Below, in pieces: positions 12,135 through 24,097 of a DNA stretch of 64,000 nt (position 1 is the first letter of the stretch; every line of letters begins with the position of its first letter). The position numbers and the translations under genes were made by a program. A model generated the notes under the pieces. That model was not told where the DNA came from and did not search any database. It saw only the letters and a program-made list of their open reading frames with translations. The DNA comes from Rostratula benghalensis (taxonomy: Eukaryota > Chordata > Aves > Charadriiformes > Rostratulidae), in NCBI GenBank assembly GCA_013399305.1, contig VXAI01000305.1:461742-525741 (forward strand), written 5' to 3'.

Positions 12135-13847
12135 TTCCTTATCTCACCTGTCTCTGTGCACCTCAAAAGCCCTTCCTTCCAACACACACAGGAGAGTAGC
12201 ATTTCACCTGAAGAGAAAGAGGATGGGAGAATGGGGGTGCTGTACCCTCCTATCTACATATCTGGTAGATTAAAGCTTGGAGACGTGCTTCCCAGGACAT
12301 AGGCATCTCCTTACATGTCACATCACAAGTTTTTTTCCTTTGCGTAAAAACCAGAAATTAAGTTTAGCTTTGGCTGTCAAAAAAATGGTTGCTGTAATGG
12401 ACTAAATTCATTTCTGGCATGAACAGACACAATTGTCATTGATTTTGATGATTTATGGCAGCAATTTATCCTCAGTGTAACTCCACTGGCTTTGCTGCTG
12501 TTACATTGAGGCTTAATTTAGCCTGATATTTTTATCAAGGGAAGGAACAGAATTAAAAGAGCACATGGCTCGGTGCAGGCATTTGTTTTTGACTTTCCTA
12601 TTTTACACAAACAGCTTGGCTTTTACCTGTGCGTGCTCCAGGCCTCTCTTTTCTCTTTTCTGATATTGCAATAGCCTTAGGGTGTTGTTTTTTCCCCCTC
12701 TACCTACTCTTTGCATCTGGGTTTATTGACAAATCGTCACCTGTGATGTGTTTGCTGTCTTGCAAGATTACAGATGACTGCTGCTTTGCGCTGCTTCTTG
12801 TCTGCCTTTATCTCTTGCATACTGAGTGGGTTGTTTTCTGGCCAGTGAACACCACCAAAGAATTTATACTAAATGCTTTTCATGCATTCCTCAGTCTAGA
12901 TAATGCCCAGCACAAGTGCAGGGCGAAGATCTTCATGTAAATTGTTAACAACTTCAAAATACATATATTTCATGCTTGCTACATAATTGATGATAAAATC
13001 TCTCTCTTCTCCTTTTTAAAAACTTCATTCTTTCATCACCTACAAAATTACCATTAGAGTGAGGAACAAGCCCAATATTCAAACTGGATGCCATGTGCAA
13101 GGACACGAATATCTCTTCCCTCTGTAAGCCAGATTCTTGGAAGCCGCATAGTTGCCAAATCCAACAGATTGACCTGTTTCATCATGTCTGCTTAATTCAT
13201 ATTCTGGGCATCTGCTGGCAGGAGTATTTGACAAACACTGGTATTATATTTCACAGCAATTGTGCTGGTATGGATACCCCTGAGAAGCTCTCATTGCTGC
13301 CAGGTTGGGCATAGAGTCCTTGAAGAAGAGTTACCAAAAATGTTGGCACGCTGTACAGCTGGGCTTCTGGAGAAAAATTAACAAATAGAGGCCCCTGAAA
13401 GCACTTGAAAGATGCTCTGAAACCCTCCCTTCAGGCTTGTCAGAGCAATACCACAGCCTGTTAGAACACAACTACATAACAAGGTATCTCCAGTTGCTGC
13501 AGACCATGTAGGAAAGTATAGAGCCTCACAGGACAGCAACATGGAAGCCCCGAGGTCCTCGGTGGTCATCAGAAATATGTGGCATCAACCTGCTCCTCTG
13601 GGTCTTGGCAGTTGGCAGTCCCCACGTGCTTGAGGACGTGGGCACCGAGGGCCACTAGCTAGAGCTGACAGAAGACAATTGTCCCTGAGCAAGACAGAAA
13701 CCCACAGGCAGCACTGAAAGCGTGGGTGTGCACGCACACACACCTGTATTTCTTTTCTCTGGGTATTCAGACTTCATTTCCCCCACAGAGGCCCTATTGT
13801 AGTAATTAACCGAGGTGTGACAACATTTTGATGTCTTCCTACACAAA

Positions 13848-13886
13848 CAGTAAGCACAATGAGTGCTTACAGTAAGCACAATGAGT
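13848..13886 (+). repeat. Tandem duplication of a 22-bp hairpin unit
   Basis: CAGTAAGCACAATGAGT occurs at 13848 and again at 13870, separated by GCTTA. Within the first unit, TAAGCAC and GTGCTTA form a 7-bp inverted repeat around a 5-base loop. Confidence 0.9.
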
Positions 13887-14288
13887 CACCTGAAATCTTC
13901 CTCAAGGCTGAATGATGAGACCTTGAACAAAGGGTGCAAGGGTTTGGATCACCCTCTGTGACAGGAGACCACGGAGGAGGTGGCACCCATCTGTTCCTCT
14001 GGACCTTCTTACTCCTTCCCTCCGCTGCTTTATTAAGCTCCACAGCACAGCATTTTAAGACCTTTCTAATTATTAATTACATTTAGCAGCCTTCTGCTGA
14101 ACTACTGCTCACAAAACAGCCACAATAAATAAATCTGCAAAGCCAGGGCTGCCATTCAGGACAGCCGGCGTGTTTGCTCAGAGGACATCTGCCCTTTCCC
14201 AACACCAAGATCACAGATTGTCAGCAGTGGCCTTTCAACTCATGGTAAAATTACTTCATTAGGCTTGAATGTCCTTGTCCCCCTCCTC

Positions 14289-14320
14289 TTTTTCTTTTTT
14301 TTCTTTTTTTTTTTTTTTTT
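14289..14320 (+). repeat. Poly(T) tract
   Basis: T run of about 32 bases interrupted by two C residues. It is not attached to any recognised retroposon. Confidence 0.9.
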
Positions 14321-17300
14321 CCTTCTTCATTGGGCTTTGCACAGCCCTGGAAAAATGTCTGCAATATCTTTCATAAACATCATCATTTATTAATGTACTG
14401 CAAGTCTGAAACGGCCCAGTTGTTTGGGTGCTTGGTAACGTCTGAGGTTAGCTCATTTATAAAGAGGAGCAACACTGGAAAGTGTTTCTCTTCAGAGAAC
14501 CATGCTGATGAAAAGTTGCTTAGAGCTCATCCAAAATTCTGTCTCAGAACGGATCTTTAATACAGTTTCTTTTGGATGAAATTACAGCATGGCGGGGGTG
14601 GGGGTAGGGAGGGTTGTTTGTTTTGGGGAGTTTTTCTTTCCCCCTAATAACCACCTGTGTGTTTGTATGCATTATTTTAATGCAGGGGATTAATTTTGAT
14701 GCTACGTGAGAGATGTGGAAGCTGCACCTGGGAAACCTGGCTGGCATTTCTGCAGGAACATATCAGTAGTGTGACAGCTTAACCAAGCGGGTACTAGTAT
14801 TTAACTGGCTCTTCTTTTCATCTAGTGATTTAAATGGTAATTTGAATATTCATAAGGTAGCAAGACAGTGACTCATTAAAAGATGCACCACGTTCTATAA
14901 GAGGGAAATGCTGTGGAAATAAGCGGCGTGTTTACAGGTTGAACAGATCAAATACGGCAGAAGCCAGAAGGGAAGGGCACACACACAAAAAAAAACATCA
15001 ATTTTTTTTGTGAATTTGTGCGTAAGAGGAGGATTAGGATCATCATGTAACATCCAGGACAGTTGCATGGGAAATACACTTCCCATAGCAACAGCTGGTT
15101 TAGGCATTAGAGCAAGATTAAAGAGAACATATTTCGTCTATCTTTTGTTTTAAATGAAGGGTTATGTGCCAAACCAGCAGGTCAAAACAGGAGCTTCTGT
15201 GAAGAAAAACATCTCTGTGCCAAAATTACACTCTTTCTGCAGATTTGGATTTCTTATCTGATAATGGGCCATCACGTGCCATACTCCAGGTCTCTGTGAA
15301 ATTACTAATTCACCATTTCATTTCTCCATGGTTAGCCAAAACGGCCTTTAAGTAAGTAAAAAGGAATGTAAAACTGTTAATAAATTCAAGATGTTAAACT
15401 CTGATTTGTACCTAATTCTGTTAATATGTGCGGTTCAAATTAAAATGTAACATCAGACTTTCTGGATTTGCTGGCTTTAAAAAATCCAGCAGAAGAAAAG
15501 AGTCTATTATAAAAATATTTTAACCCAGTTTTGCTCTTATCTGTAACTCCATTCAGAGAAAACTAGAGGCGAGTAAAAACTTCTAAGACGAGCCATTATC
15601 AGAGATAACTTTTTTTTAAATAACATCCAAAACTTTGTCAGGCATTAAAGAGCAAACGGAAAGATTTGACTTTGCTCCTTGTACAAAGGCTCAAATCCTC
15701 GAAGGCTGACATACTCCCAAGTCCTGTGGAGGACCCACGTTAATTCCATCTAACCAGAGGATCTTAAATTAGAAGTCAAGTCAACACAGACTCCCTGAAA
15801 TGCCCAAAGGAAAATGAGGGGTGCCAGATGACTGGCAGGTTTTATCTCCCCTAGAGAATAAACAGATTTCTGAAGGAGGTTGCCACTCACTTTTGGGGTG
15901 CTTGCAGGGGTCCATGCTCCTGTTGAAAACCCCTGAAGGCAAAATGCAAGGACTTCATAGGAAGTGCAGTGGCTCATTAGTAGCTCGGTGCCTTGGTGAC
16001 AAGCTGGACTCATGTTGTGCAGGATGTGTCAGGAGCCACCAATGAACAAGGGGAGGGACAGAGAGCAACCAGGTAAAATTTATGACAAAGGACTATGTAC
16101 GCATGAATTTTTTTACATAAAAATGTCCCCGATGGGAATATTGCAAATTTATTAACTGATTTATTTTATTTATATTAACCAGATCACACACTGCAGGCAG
16201 CGTAGAAGAAGTGTTTGTTATTGAAGTAACTTAAATAAAGAGCAGATGGTGGCTTGGTGAGCAGGGCCTCGATTTGTTCTCAGTTCCAGGTTCAAAGTCA
16301 CAACCTATTTGTGAGACTCTAAATAAGGATAGAACATATTTGAGCCAGTATTGACAAAAATTCTACATGGAAAAGCTGACATTTGATCACTGAGAGTCAG
16401 CTTGCTGAGTGAATTTTGACAGAAAGAACTTAAATATCCTGGCTGCTTGGGCCATTGCATATCTGATTCATATCTGTGGGCAAAAACATAGTTATGGGGC
16501 CAGACAGAGACAGAGTGAAGGCCTTGATTGCCCACCAAAAGAGGCATCTGCTGGGATGTGGGAGACTCAGGTTTAGCTCCCCGTTTCAAATATTTCACTG
16601 TCCACCTCTCCAAGAGAAGACTTCACAAGCACCAGCCTCTCTAGAAGCAGGCAGAGGGATACCTGTCTGGATTGCAAGATAGCAAAGTTTCCAGTTCTCT
16701 GCCAGATGTCCTTCAGATCCTCTGGTGTCCATCAGTCCCTCTGATGGTGGCCGCGGATGCAGCTGATACTTGCTCTCCTAGGGGATAACTCCAAGACGCC
16801 CTGCTCTCTTTCCTTTGGTTATGGTGGTGCAGGCTGCAGACACCAATCTCTTTGGAGGACCAAAGAAATGACCTGATGGTACACCTCATCCCAGGGAAAG
16901 CACCTGGCTCTGCAAACCTATTGAGTTCAGCAAGAACACAAGAGGTGTTCTCACCTACCTCCTCCAGCTCGGCCCATCTTCCCAAAAACTGGGTTGAGGA
17001 CCAGAGGCAGGGCCAGCCTGAAACAAGTAGAAAACAAAAAACAAAGCAAGAATTAAAGTCCTTTGGAATGTTCCTCTACTACAGCACACCCCCATGAACA
17101 GGCCAGAACTTCATGTCTGATCACTTCTTTTTTGGTGGCGCAGGGCTACGTCATGTGTCTGCACCAGCCCAGGGAGGGCATTTATACATTCCCCACTAAA
17201 AGGGCTGAATTCCTCAGGCAGAGGAAGAAGCTGCTCAGTCTGCTGTCCCTCAGCCTTGCCAAAACCTCTCTCATCCCAAGGGAGAGTCTCATTACACAGA

Positions 17301-17674
17301 GGGTTTCCCCCTCCTTTCACCTTGGAGCGCCTTCAGCCATTTCAATGTGAGCTCTCTCTTTGGATCTCACTGCTGTTAGAAAATGCATACCTTTCCTGGA
17401 GCTAAAATGGCCATTGTTAGAAAGGAAAACAAAACATCTCTGTGTGTGGGAAAGTAGGAACCAGCACAAATAGTCACGACGGCAAAACGGACGCTGCTTT
17501 TCTTTCCAAGTGACTGTGACCCCAGATAGTAAGACATGACTGTACGCTGGCAGTCCTCAAAGTACTAAAAAAAAAAAAGCCCCATTTGAAGTACATTCAC
17601 CTCTAGAAATAGAAAAGCATCCTCTATATTTATGTTATATTAGTGGTTGGGTTTGGAAGTTTTGCCAAGTTTTC

Positions 17675-17770
<96 letters not shown>

Positions 17771-17774
17771 AANA

Positions 17775-17866
<92 letters not shown>

Positions 17867-17877
17867 AAAGAAAAAAT
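17675..17877 (+). repeat. (GAAA)n microsatellite, about 200 bp
   Basis: About 48 near-perfect units with one ambiguous base (N at 17773), ending in GAAAAGAAAAAA. The frames through it give only lysine/glutamate/arginine or serine/phenylalanine/leucine repeats and are not proteins. The N and the length suggest that the assembled copy number may be wrong. Confidence 0.99.
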
Positions 17878-18542
17878 GTTTTGCATGAATCATCCGTGTT
17901 ATGGTCGTTATAAATCTACATCATGACCAAAATATGTCCCAAATTGCTGAGCGAATACCAGAATTGAAACACTGGTGGGAAAAAGAGGGTATAAAATTAT
18001 GTCAGAGAACAACCAGTACTAATATGATGGCAACGCAGCATCATTCTCTTAGTTTACAAAATTTCTGCGGTGATGCCGTAGGACACAGGCCTTTGATACA
18101 GTAGCAGATGTGGTAATGCTTTTTTTTACAGAAAAATATTATGCCTCCATCAGTCTGTGGTGTGGTAACCTCAAACCATTAGAGCAAAATAAGGCTGAAC
18201 TTATAACTTTTTCAATAGTTATTTTACAGTGCAGCATTGCAACGTCAATACTTACTACGGATTTGATTGAGGAAGCCTCTTAAGAGAAGCTGCTGACACA
18301 CTAAGATTCCTCTGATGATATCTTGAAGCAAAGACTCACTTCTTGAAGACAGATGTATTTGCTTTTCAGCAGCTATCCCATGAAACAGTTTATGATTTAT
18401 TGTTTTTTTCATCATCTCTTAGATATATAAACAAGTTTTATGAACATCTGCTAGTGGATACTTGAAATTGTCACCCACAAAACTATCCATTTCTTCTAGC
18501 AATTTTTTTTTTTTTTTGCTTGTATATTGTCAGCCATAAGAA
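17878..18542. other. Unique sequence, no gene seen
   Basis: AT-rich sequence with a 15-T run at 18503-18517. No exon is recognised. Confidence 0.6.
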
Positions 18543-18741
18543 GGTGAGGACAGTCAAGAATAGGAACAGATTGTCTAGAGAAGCTGTGCCATCTTCACCA
18601 TTGGAAGTTTTCAAAACCTGTGTAGATAAAGGCCTGAACAGTCTGGTCTTATCTCACAGCTGCCTTTGTTTTGAGATGGAGGTGGACTTCCTGAGGTTCC
18701 TTGCACCTGATCTACACCATCATCTTATCATTCTGAGATTT
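18543..18741 (+). mobile_element. Old, diverged CR1 3' end, plus strand
   Basis: Seen as weak similarity to CR1: AGGAACAGATTGTCTAGAGA (for 'ggaacaggttgcccagaga'), CCATTGGAAGTTTTCAAAAC (for 'ccatccttggagattttcaaa') and an eroded 3' end around ATCATTCTGAGAT. Divergence is well above that of the other copies, so this is an older insertion, probably of a different subfamily. Confidence 0.65.
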
Positions 18742-18844
18742 GTTGTTTATAATTTTGCAGCTGAAATAATCTGTAATAGAGTCTCATCGTTTGGCATTTT
18801 ACTTCCACAATAACAATAATTCAATTGTTGAGATCACAGACCCT
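18742..18844. other. Short unique spacer between two CR1 pieces
   Basis: About 100 bp separating the old CR1 3' end from the CR1 endonuclease fragment. Nothing else is seen. Confidence 0.5.
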
Positions 18845-19265
18845 GGATCACGAAGGGGACTTTAAACTCTCTGACAGCCGCTGGAGGGACAACGCAGTAG
18901 GATGAAGACAGTCAAGAGGGAATGTGGAAGGGGATAATTTCCTGGCTCAGGTATAGGATGGGCAACTAGGGGTGATGCCCAGTTGGATTTGCTATCTACT
19001 AATAAGGAAGAGCTGGTCAGGGACGTGATAGCAGCAACATTGGCTGCAGTGACCATGAAATGGCCAAGTGTGAGATCCAGAGTTGAGCACGGAAGGAGAT
19101 GACAGAGTACAGGAGAGCGCACTTCAAGATACTCAAGCAACGGGTAGGTGACATCACCGCAGTTCTGAAGGGTAGCTCAGGGAAGATGGCAGGACTGTAG
19201 CAAATGCTTTTAAGACAAGCAAACGCACAAGCAGACAAAGAAGTCTACTAGTAAGGATGAGACCG
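18845..19265 (+). mobile_element. CR1 ORF2 fragment, endonuclease region, broken
   Basis: A stretch of CR1 coding sequence from far upstream of the usual 3' remnants. One frame reads TNKEELVRDV, then after a frameshift another frame reads GCSDHEM at 19042-19062. This contains the SDH motif of apurinic-type LINE endonucleases, with the histidine expected at the active site. Upstream, 'ggatgggcaactaggggtga' also fits this region. The frame is destroyed by frameshifts and stops, and there is no 3' end attached, so it is a dead fragment. In CR1, ORF2 encodes endonuclease and reverse transcriptase. Boundaries are approximate. Confidence 0.7.
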
Positions 19266-20857
19266 TGGCTTTCTTCCAAGACCCAAGACCTATGCCCAGT
19301 GGGGTATTCAGTTGCACTATGCTCAGCAGTAGCAGAAAAATAACATAATTATCTCTCTAAAGGACTTATATTCAGCACACCGTTGCTGTGGGAGAAAGAG
19401 GGAGAAATGGGGAATGGAAATAAGAGCACATGAAAATTGTTACTGCCCTACACTATCACCAACTGATGTACACGCACACAACCCCTTAGACAAGTCCTTT
19501 TTCAGTTTTTGTCCACCTGCTGGTGGCGTCATGGGAGGGTGTCACATACAGATGAATTAAATTAGCCTTATTCCTTAGCCCCAAGGAATCATAATAGGAA
19601 TTTCAGTCTTCAGTGCCTCAGCCAAAGAGAGCCTAAGAGCTTTCTTAAGCTTCCTCAGTCATACACATTCTTCATGCAGGGAGCTAAAAATATTAAAGTC
19701 ACTGGCACAGCAAACTGACATTACAGGTAAAACCTTTGGTCTGCTAAACTTATTAAAATGGGGGAAAGCTATCCTACAGACATTTTCAGTACATCTGAGC
19801 AGCTCCAGTGGAGTCTAGAGAAGGAAATTTAACACGAGAAAGATGCAAAAAAACATTTTGAGTTCCTCAGATCTAAAAGTTGCTTTATGTACCAAAATAT
19901 GAGTCAGGAAGGAAGGAGGAGAGTGGATAATTTTGACAGGACTCACAAAGTCTCCAAAATTTTAATATCTATGTGGTAGGAATCTTACAGTTAGAAACTC
20001 ACAGGAAATACCCATGGCCAGATTTCCAAAGTTACAGAGACCTCTCTGAGCCAGGCTTGAGGCCCTTCAGAAAAAATTCGGCATAGGACCAGAGGGACTT
20101 AAAGAGGAGACCTATGACGTGATTTGCCATGTTAGGTACTTGTGTTAAAACCATCCCTCCACAAAAGCCTTGCACAGCTCCTCCTGGTTCTGGTAAATAT
20201 CTATCTATCTATCTATTTCTTTGATACCAGAATATATTGGGCATTCCAATTTTAGTCCTGGAGTGTCTACAGAAGTGCCTCAGTCCTGGCATTGCAGAGG
20301 ATCACTTTGGGACCAGGCAATTGGCATTCCTCCTGCTGGTCTTATGCCCAGCCAGGTCTGGCAGTGGTCCCAGAGCTCACCAATACAAAATGGGGAGGAG
20401 GGAAGCTACAGTTTTAATCTTTAATTGGAGCTGTGAGATAACTGGATCTAACATCTTAACCCTATACCTCAGTCCTTGATGAGCACATCAATTACAGAGC
20501 CAGAGGGTACACTACTGAGGCGAAGGAGAGCAGGGAGCTGAAAGGGGGTGCTACCAATCCTGTCAGTTGAAGCTGTTTAACTTTTCATTAAATTAATTTA
20601 ATTTACCACCCCCTCCAGCTAATGCCACAACTTGTGGGAAAGGAACCTTCACAGCTACCTGCTCTGCCTCATCAGTGCAGATCCAGCCCCACAAAAAGGG
20701 TGCTGTGGAAAAGGAGAGGAGAGAGCATCCTCACAGCTCTGGGTGTTCCAGAGAGGTGTTGGAATCTGGCTTTGGGACTAGGCACTCTCTTGAGTGCCAC
20801 CATCTCTTTAAATCTTCTTGGTCTCCTACCTACCAAGCAGGTGCTTCACCTGCCAGC
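19266..20857. other. Unique sequence, no gene seen
   Basis: Unique sequence with one (ATCT)n run. The right 200 bp (20622-20857) lead into a CR1 copy and may contain further diverged CR1 that I could not delimit. No exon is recognised. Confidence 0.55.
20198..20217 (+). repeat. Short (ATCT)n microsatellite
   Basis: About five units of ATCT at the end of an otherwise unique segment. Confidence 0.9.
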
Positions 20858-21460
20858 AGCATCCTGGCCTGTGTCAGGAACAGCGTGGCCAGCAGGATTA
20901 GGGATGTGATTGTTCCCCTCTACTTGGCACTGGTGATGCCCCACCCTGAGTATTGTGTCCAGTTTTGGCCCCTCACCACAAAAAAGCCATTGAGGTGCTG
21001 GAGTGGCTCCAGAAGAGGGCTACGGAGCTGGTGAGGGGTCTTGTCAGGAGAGGCTGAGGGAGCTGGGGATGTTCAGCCTGGAGGAAACTGAGGGGAGACC
21101 TTCTGGCTCTCTCCACCTCCTGAAAGGAGGGAGTAGCCAGGGGGTGTCCAGATCTTCTCCCAAGTCACAGGCAATGGAACAAGAGGAAACAACCTCAAGT
21201 TGCACCAGGGGACATTCAGATTGGATATCAGGAAAAATTTTCATCCTGAAAGGGTTATGAAGCCTTGGAATGGGCTGCCCAGGGAAGTGGTGAGGTCACC
21301 ATCCCTGGAGGTATTTAAAAGATGGGTTGACACAGTGCTTAGAGACATGGGTTAGTGGCTGTTTTTTTCAGTGTCACACTGATGGTTGGACTTGATGAGT
21401 CCAACAGACTGGATGAAATGACAAGTCCCTTCCAACCTGGGCAATTCCATGATTTTATGA
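20858..21460 (+). mobile_element. CR1 LINE, end of ORF2 plus 3' UTR, plus strand
   Basis: The longest CR1 3' fragment here, about 600 bp. Its left part still reads as the C-terminal end of CR1 reverse transcriptase ([20 protein letters not shown] followed by CVQFW), after which frameshifts break the frame. The 3' part is of the 'tatttaaaagatgggttgac' type shared with 9825 and 27127, and it ends in a decayed tail, AATTCCATGATTTTATGA. It is non-functional. Confidence 0.95.
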
Positions 21461-23486
21461 GCTGCCCTAGGATAGACAGCATCTTCTCTCAGCCCAAAAC
21501 GTGACTGCCTGACTCATGAAGTACCCTGAATGTAGGAGAGCATTTTTCTGACATCTTGGGTAAGGAGCCCAAAGACAAGGACAGAGTGTAAACATAATTT
21601 CTTCTTGAGTGTTTCCCGTTGTATTTCTGCCCAGCCAAAACACCATGTGGGCTCAGATCATAGCTAGGATGCCAAAATCCCCCTGAAGGACTTCAGACAG
21701 AGCTGGTGTACCCAGCTTACGCTGCATGAATCCCTGCAGATGAATAGGTGCCTCAACACTCACCTTCAAATGCAGCCTGGAGAGTGATTTGGATGCTGGA
21801 AACTTTCTCTAATACTTTTGTTTTCACACACCACAATAAAGAGAGCCCTGAAACAGACAGAATCATCTGTTGGTACTGAAGGCTCTAGACCCCCCAGGAA
21901 AATATACAGGTACAACCTATTTTCATGGCAAATAGGGACAAAATTCCAATCCTGGTATTATTTTAAAGAAGAAAGCTGAATTTTGGTTTCAGTGCAGGTC
22001 AGACAGATGTTCCACCCAAGGAGCCAAAGCATTACTAACTATTATATTTGTGTTTTATTACAGAGTCTCAGAACCGTAGTCATGGGCCAGGACCCCACTG
22101 TAATGGATGATATATAAAACCAGAACTAATATCCTTCCTGACACAGGTCTGAGAAACCCACTGGCTTCAGTGTAATTACTCACACTGCAAAGAAGCAGCT
22201 AATTTGCCCTAACGAATAAACCATCTATACATTTTTACACACACACCCCAGGAATGTATCCAATATCGGGCCATAAATCTTAGGTTCACCATAAAAACAA
22301 GTACATGCATTTTTAGCAAACAACAACGTGCCTGTCCTTCTCAGCAACAAAGAACAGCAACAGAGACTGCTTTCTCTTTTCCTTTGGCATTTTTTTGTGT
22401 TGGTGATTTCCAAAAAAAAAGCCAGGCTGGCCCCACACCTAGAATAGCAAATTTAGGCAGTGTAAAAGTTGATTAGAAAACTACTTGAATGCAACACTGC
22501 ATCTCATGTTTGCAAATACAATCCAATAGTCCACAAAAAGCTGCTGGTAAGTAACTCTTAAAATGTGACTAATATTTGACCAAAGTGTTTTAATCTGCAG
22601 ACAAGTTCTATTAGCCACACACACTAAATTATTTTGCCAATGACCATGACTGGGCTTTACCTAGGAACTGGCCAAAACATGCCACAAAATTGGAGATGTC
22701 CTAGAAGTTGCATGAGAAAACTACTTTCTTGCTTTCTTTCAATCTTAAATAAATAGCAGGGTACTGTGTGTGCTGAAAGGGAATCGTTTATGTTGGACTA
22801 AAATAGAGAAGGAAAAAAAGATGCAAAGGCCAGAATAAAAGTAGGCTGGATGCCTGGAAATAAATATGAATATATTAGAAAAATATTTCAAACTAAGGAT
22901 GTGAAAAATGGAAAGCCCAAACCAAAACTAGGGAAGGAACTTAATATAATTCAGTTTTATGATTAAGAAGTGGGATAATACCAATCAAAGCAGAACAAGA
23001 TTACTTGGAGATCTGGAAAAATGGGAAATTTCTACTCCTTAGCTTCTCTGACATGAACTTGAAACAACTCCTTTGGTTTCTGCAGATTTATTCCATCATT
23101 ATCCCCAAGTATTTTGCCTAAAACTCCTGCAAACGCAGGGGGATCGTCATGAGACCCCCCTTGTGGCAGCACAGAGATGAGTGACTTGCAGGATCATAGG
23201 TTTTATCTGACCGATACGTGAGAAGATATGAATTCTCTCCATCACCAAGGGCTTCCCTTGGCAACAGAACAAGCTTTTATCTCTTTAGCCAGAGGGCTAC
23301 TCTTATAGGTCTGGGTGTGGTGGATAACCACCACCGAAGACACAGAGACAAGACAACAGTATGCACCAGATGGAAATTAATAAAAAAACAATCTCCTTAT
23401 TCACTTCCTACCACAGAATCTAGGAAGAATTTTTCTACTAGCATCTTCTGCATCTTTACCACTGAGAAAATTAAGACATACACCAG
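21461..23486. other. Unique sequence, no gene seen
   Basis: AT-rich unique sequence of 2 kb. The segment at 23280-23345 contains a GTGGTGGATAACCACCACC near-palindrome. No exon or named repeat is recognised. Confidence 0.6.
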
Positions 23487-23556
23487 GGCAGCAGGGTTGG
23501 AACTCGATGATCTTTAAGGTCCCTTCCAACTCTAACTAGTCTAGGATTCTATGATA
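23487..23556 (+). mobile_element. Very short CR1 3' tail fragment, plus strand
   Basis: Only the last 70 bp remain: GGGTTGGAACTCGATGATCT, then 'ttaaggtcccttccaac' and the tail CTAGGATTCTATGATA. It is a strongly 5'-truncated insertion. Confidence 0.9.
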
Positions 23557-24084
23557 CCAGACTAAAGCTATTAGGTGGTACGTGGCCAGATGGTGATAAA
23601 AGGCTATGAAATCATGACCAAAATGAGGATCTTTCGGACGTTGTGCCTCTGTTTTGCCACATATACTATAGTTTTTTTGCTGGTTTTGCTGTTTCATGAT
23701 GAGCAATATCTCCTTTGTGGCTGCAAAATAAAGAAGTAGGTCACCGTGTTTATTATAATGCACCAGAAAAAATAGTGGTCTCTTCAACACAATTGAGTCT
23801 GAAAAGGTTAGTGACAGAAAGGACCAAGAGGTTTTACTGAGAAATTATCTGTAAAGGCAAAAATAGAATGACTGCAGAAAGAGATCAAAAGCAAGAGCAC
23901 AGACAAGAGGAACACAGGAAGGCCCAGGGAACAGAAAATGCAGTACACTGTAAATACTGAATGAAGGAAAGTAAAATTATCCACAAATGGAAAAGGTAAG
24001 AGTGGAGGAGAGCCAACGCATAAAGAATTATAAAGTATATTCAGTATATTCAAAAGACTATATTTTAAAATATCACATAATAAA

Positions 24085-24097
24085 NNNNNNNNNNNNN
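24085..24097. other. Assembly gap of 13 N
   Basis: Thirteen undetermined bases in a purine-rich, low-complexity stretch. The motif AAATACTGAATGA occurs both just right of the gap (24099) and about 150 bp left of it (23953), so the gap may hide a local duplication. Confidence 0.98.

Larger units (their letters stand above)
12135..17674. other. 5.5 kb CR1-free unique sequence, no gene seen
   Basis: There is no transposable element that I recognise in 5.5 kb, an unusual stretch compared with the neighbouring sequence. Much of it (12390-12560, 14030-14300, 15130-15700, 16060-16250) is AT-rich but not low-complexity. At 14066-14085 a cluster of TAATTA-like homeodomain motifs occurs. This is compatible with conserved non-coding or enhancer DNA. 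No exon is supported; the open frames are short and overlap on both strands. Confidence 0.5.

Noticed and set aside
17630..17913. Lysine-rich and serine/phenylalanine-rich open frames
   Set aside because: Direct translations of the GAAA array on both strands.
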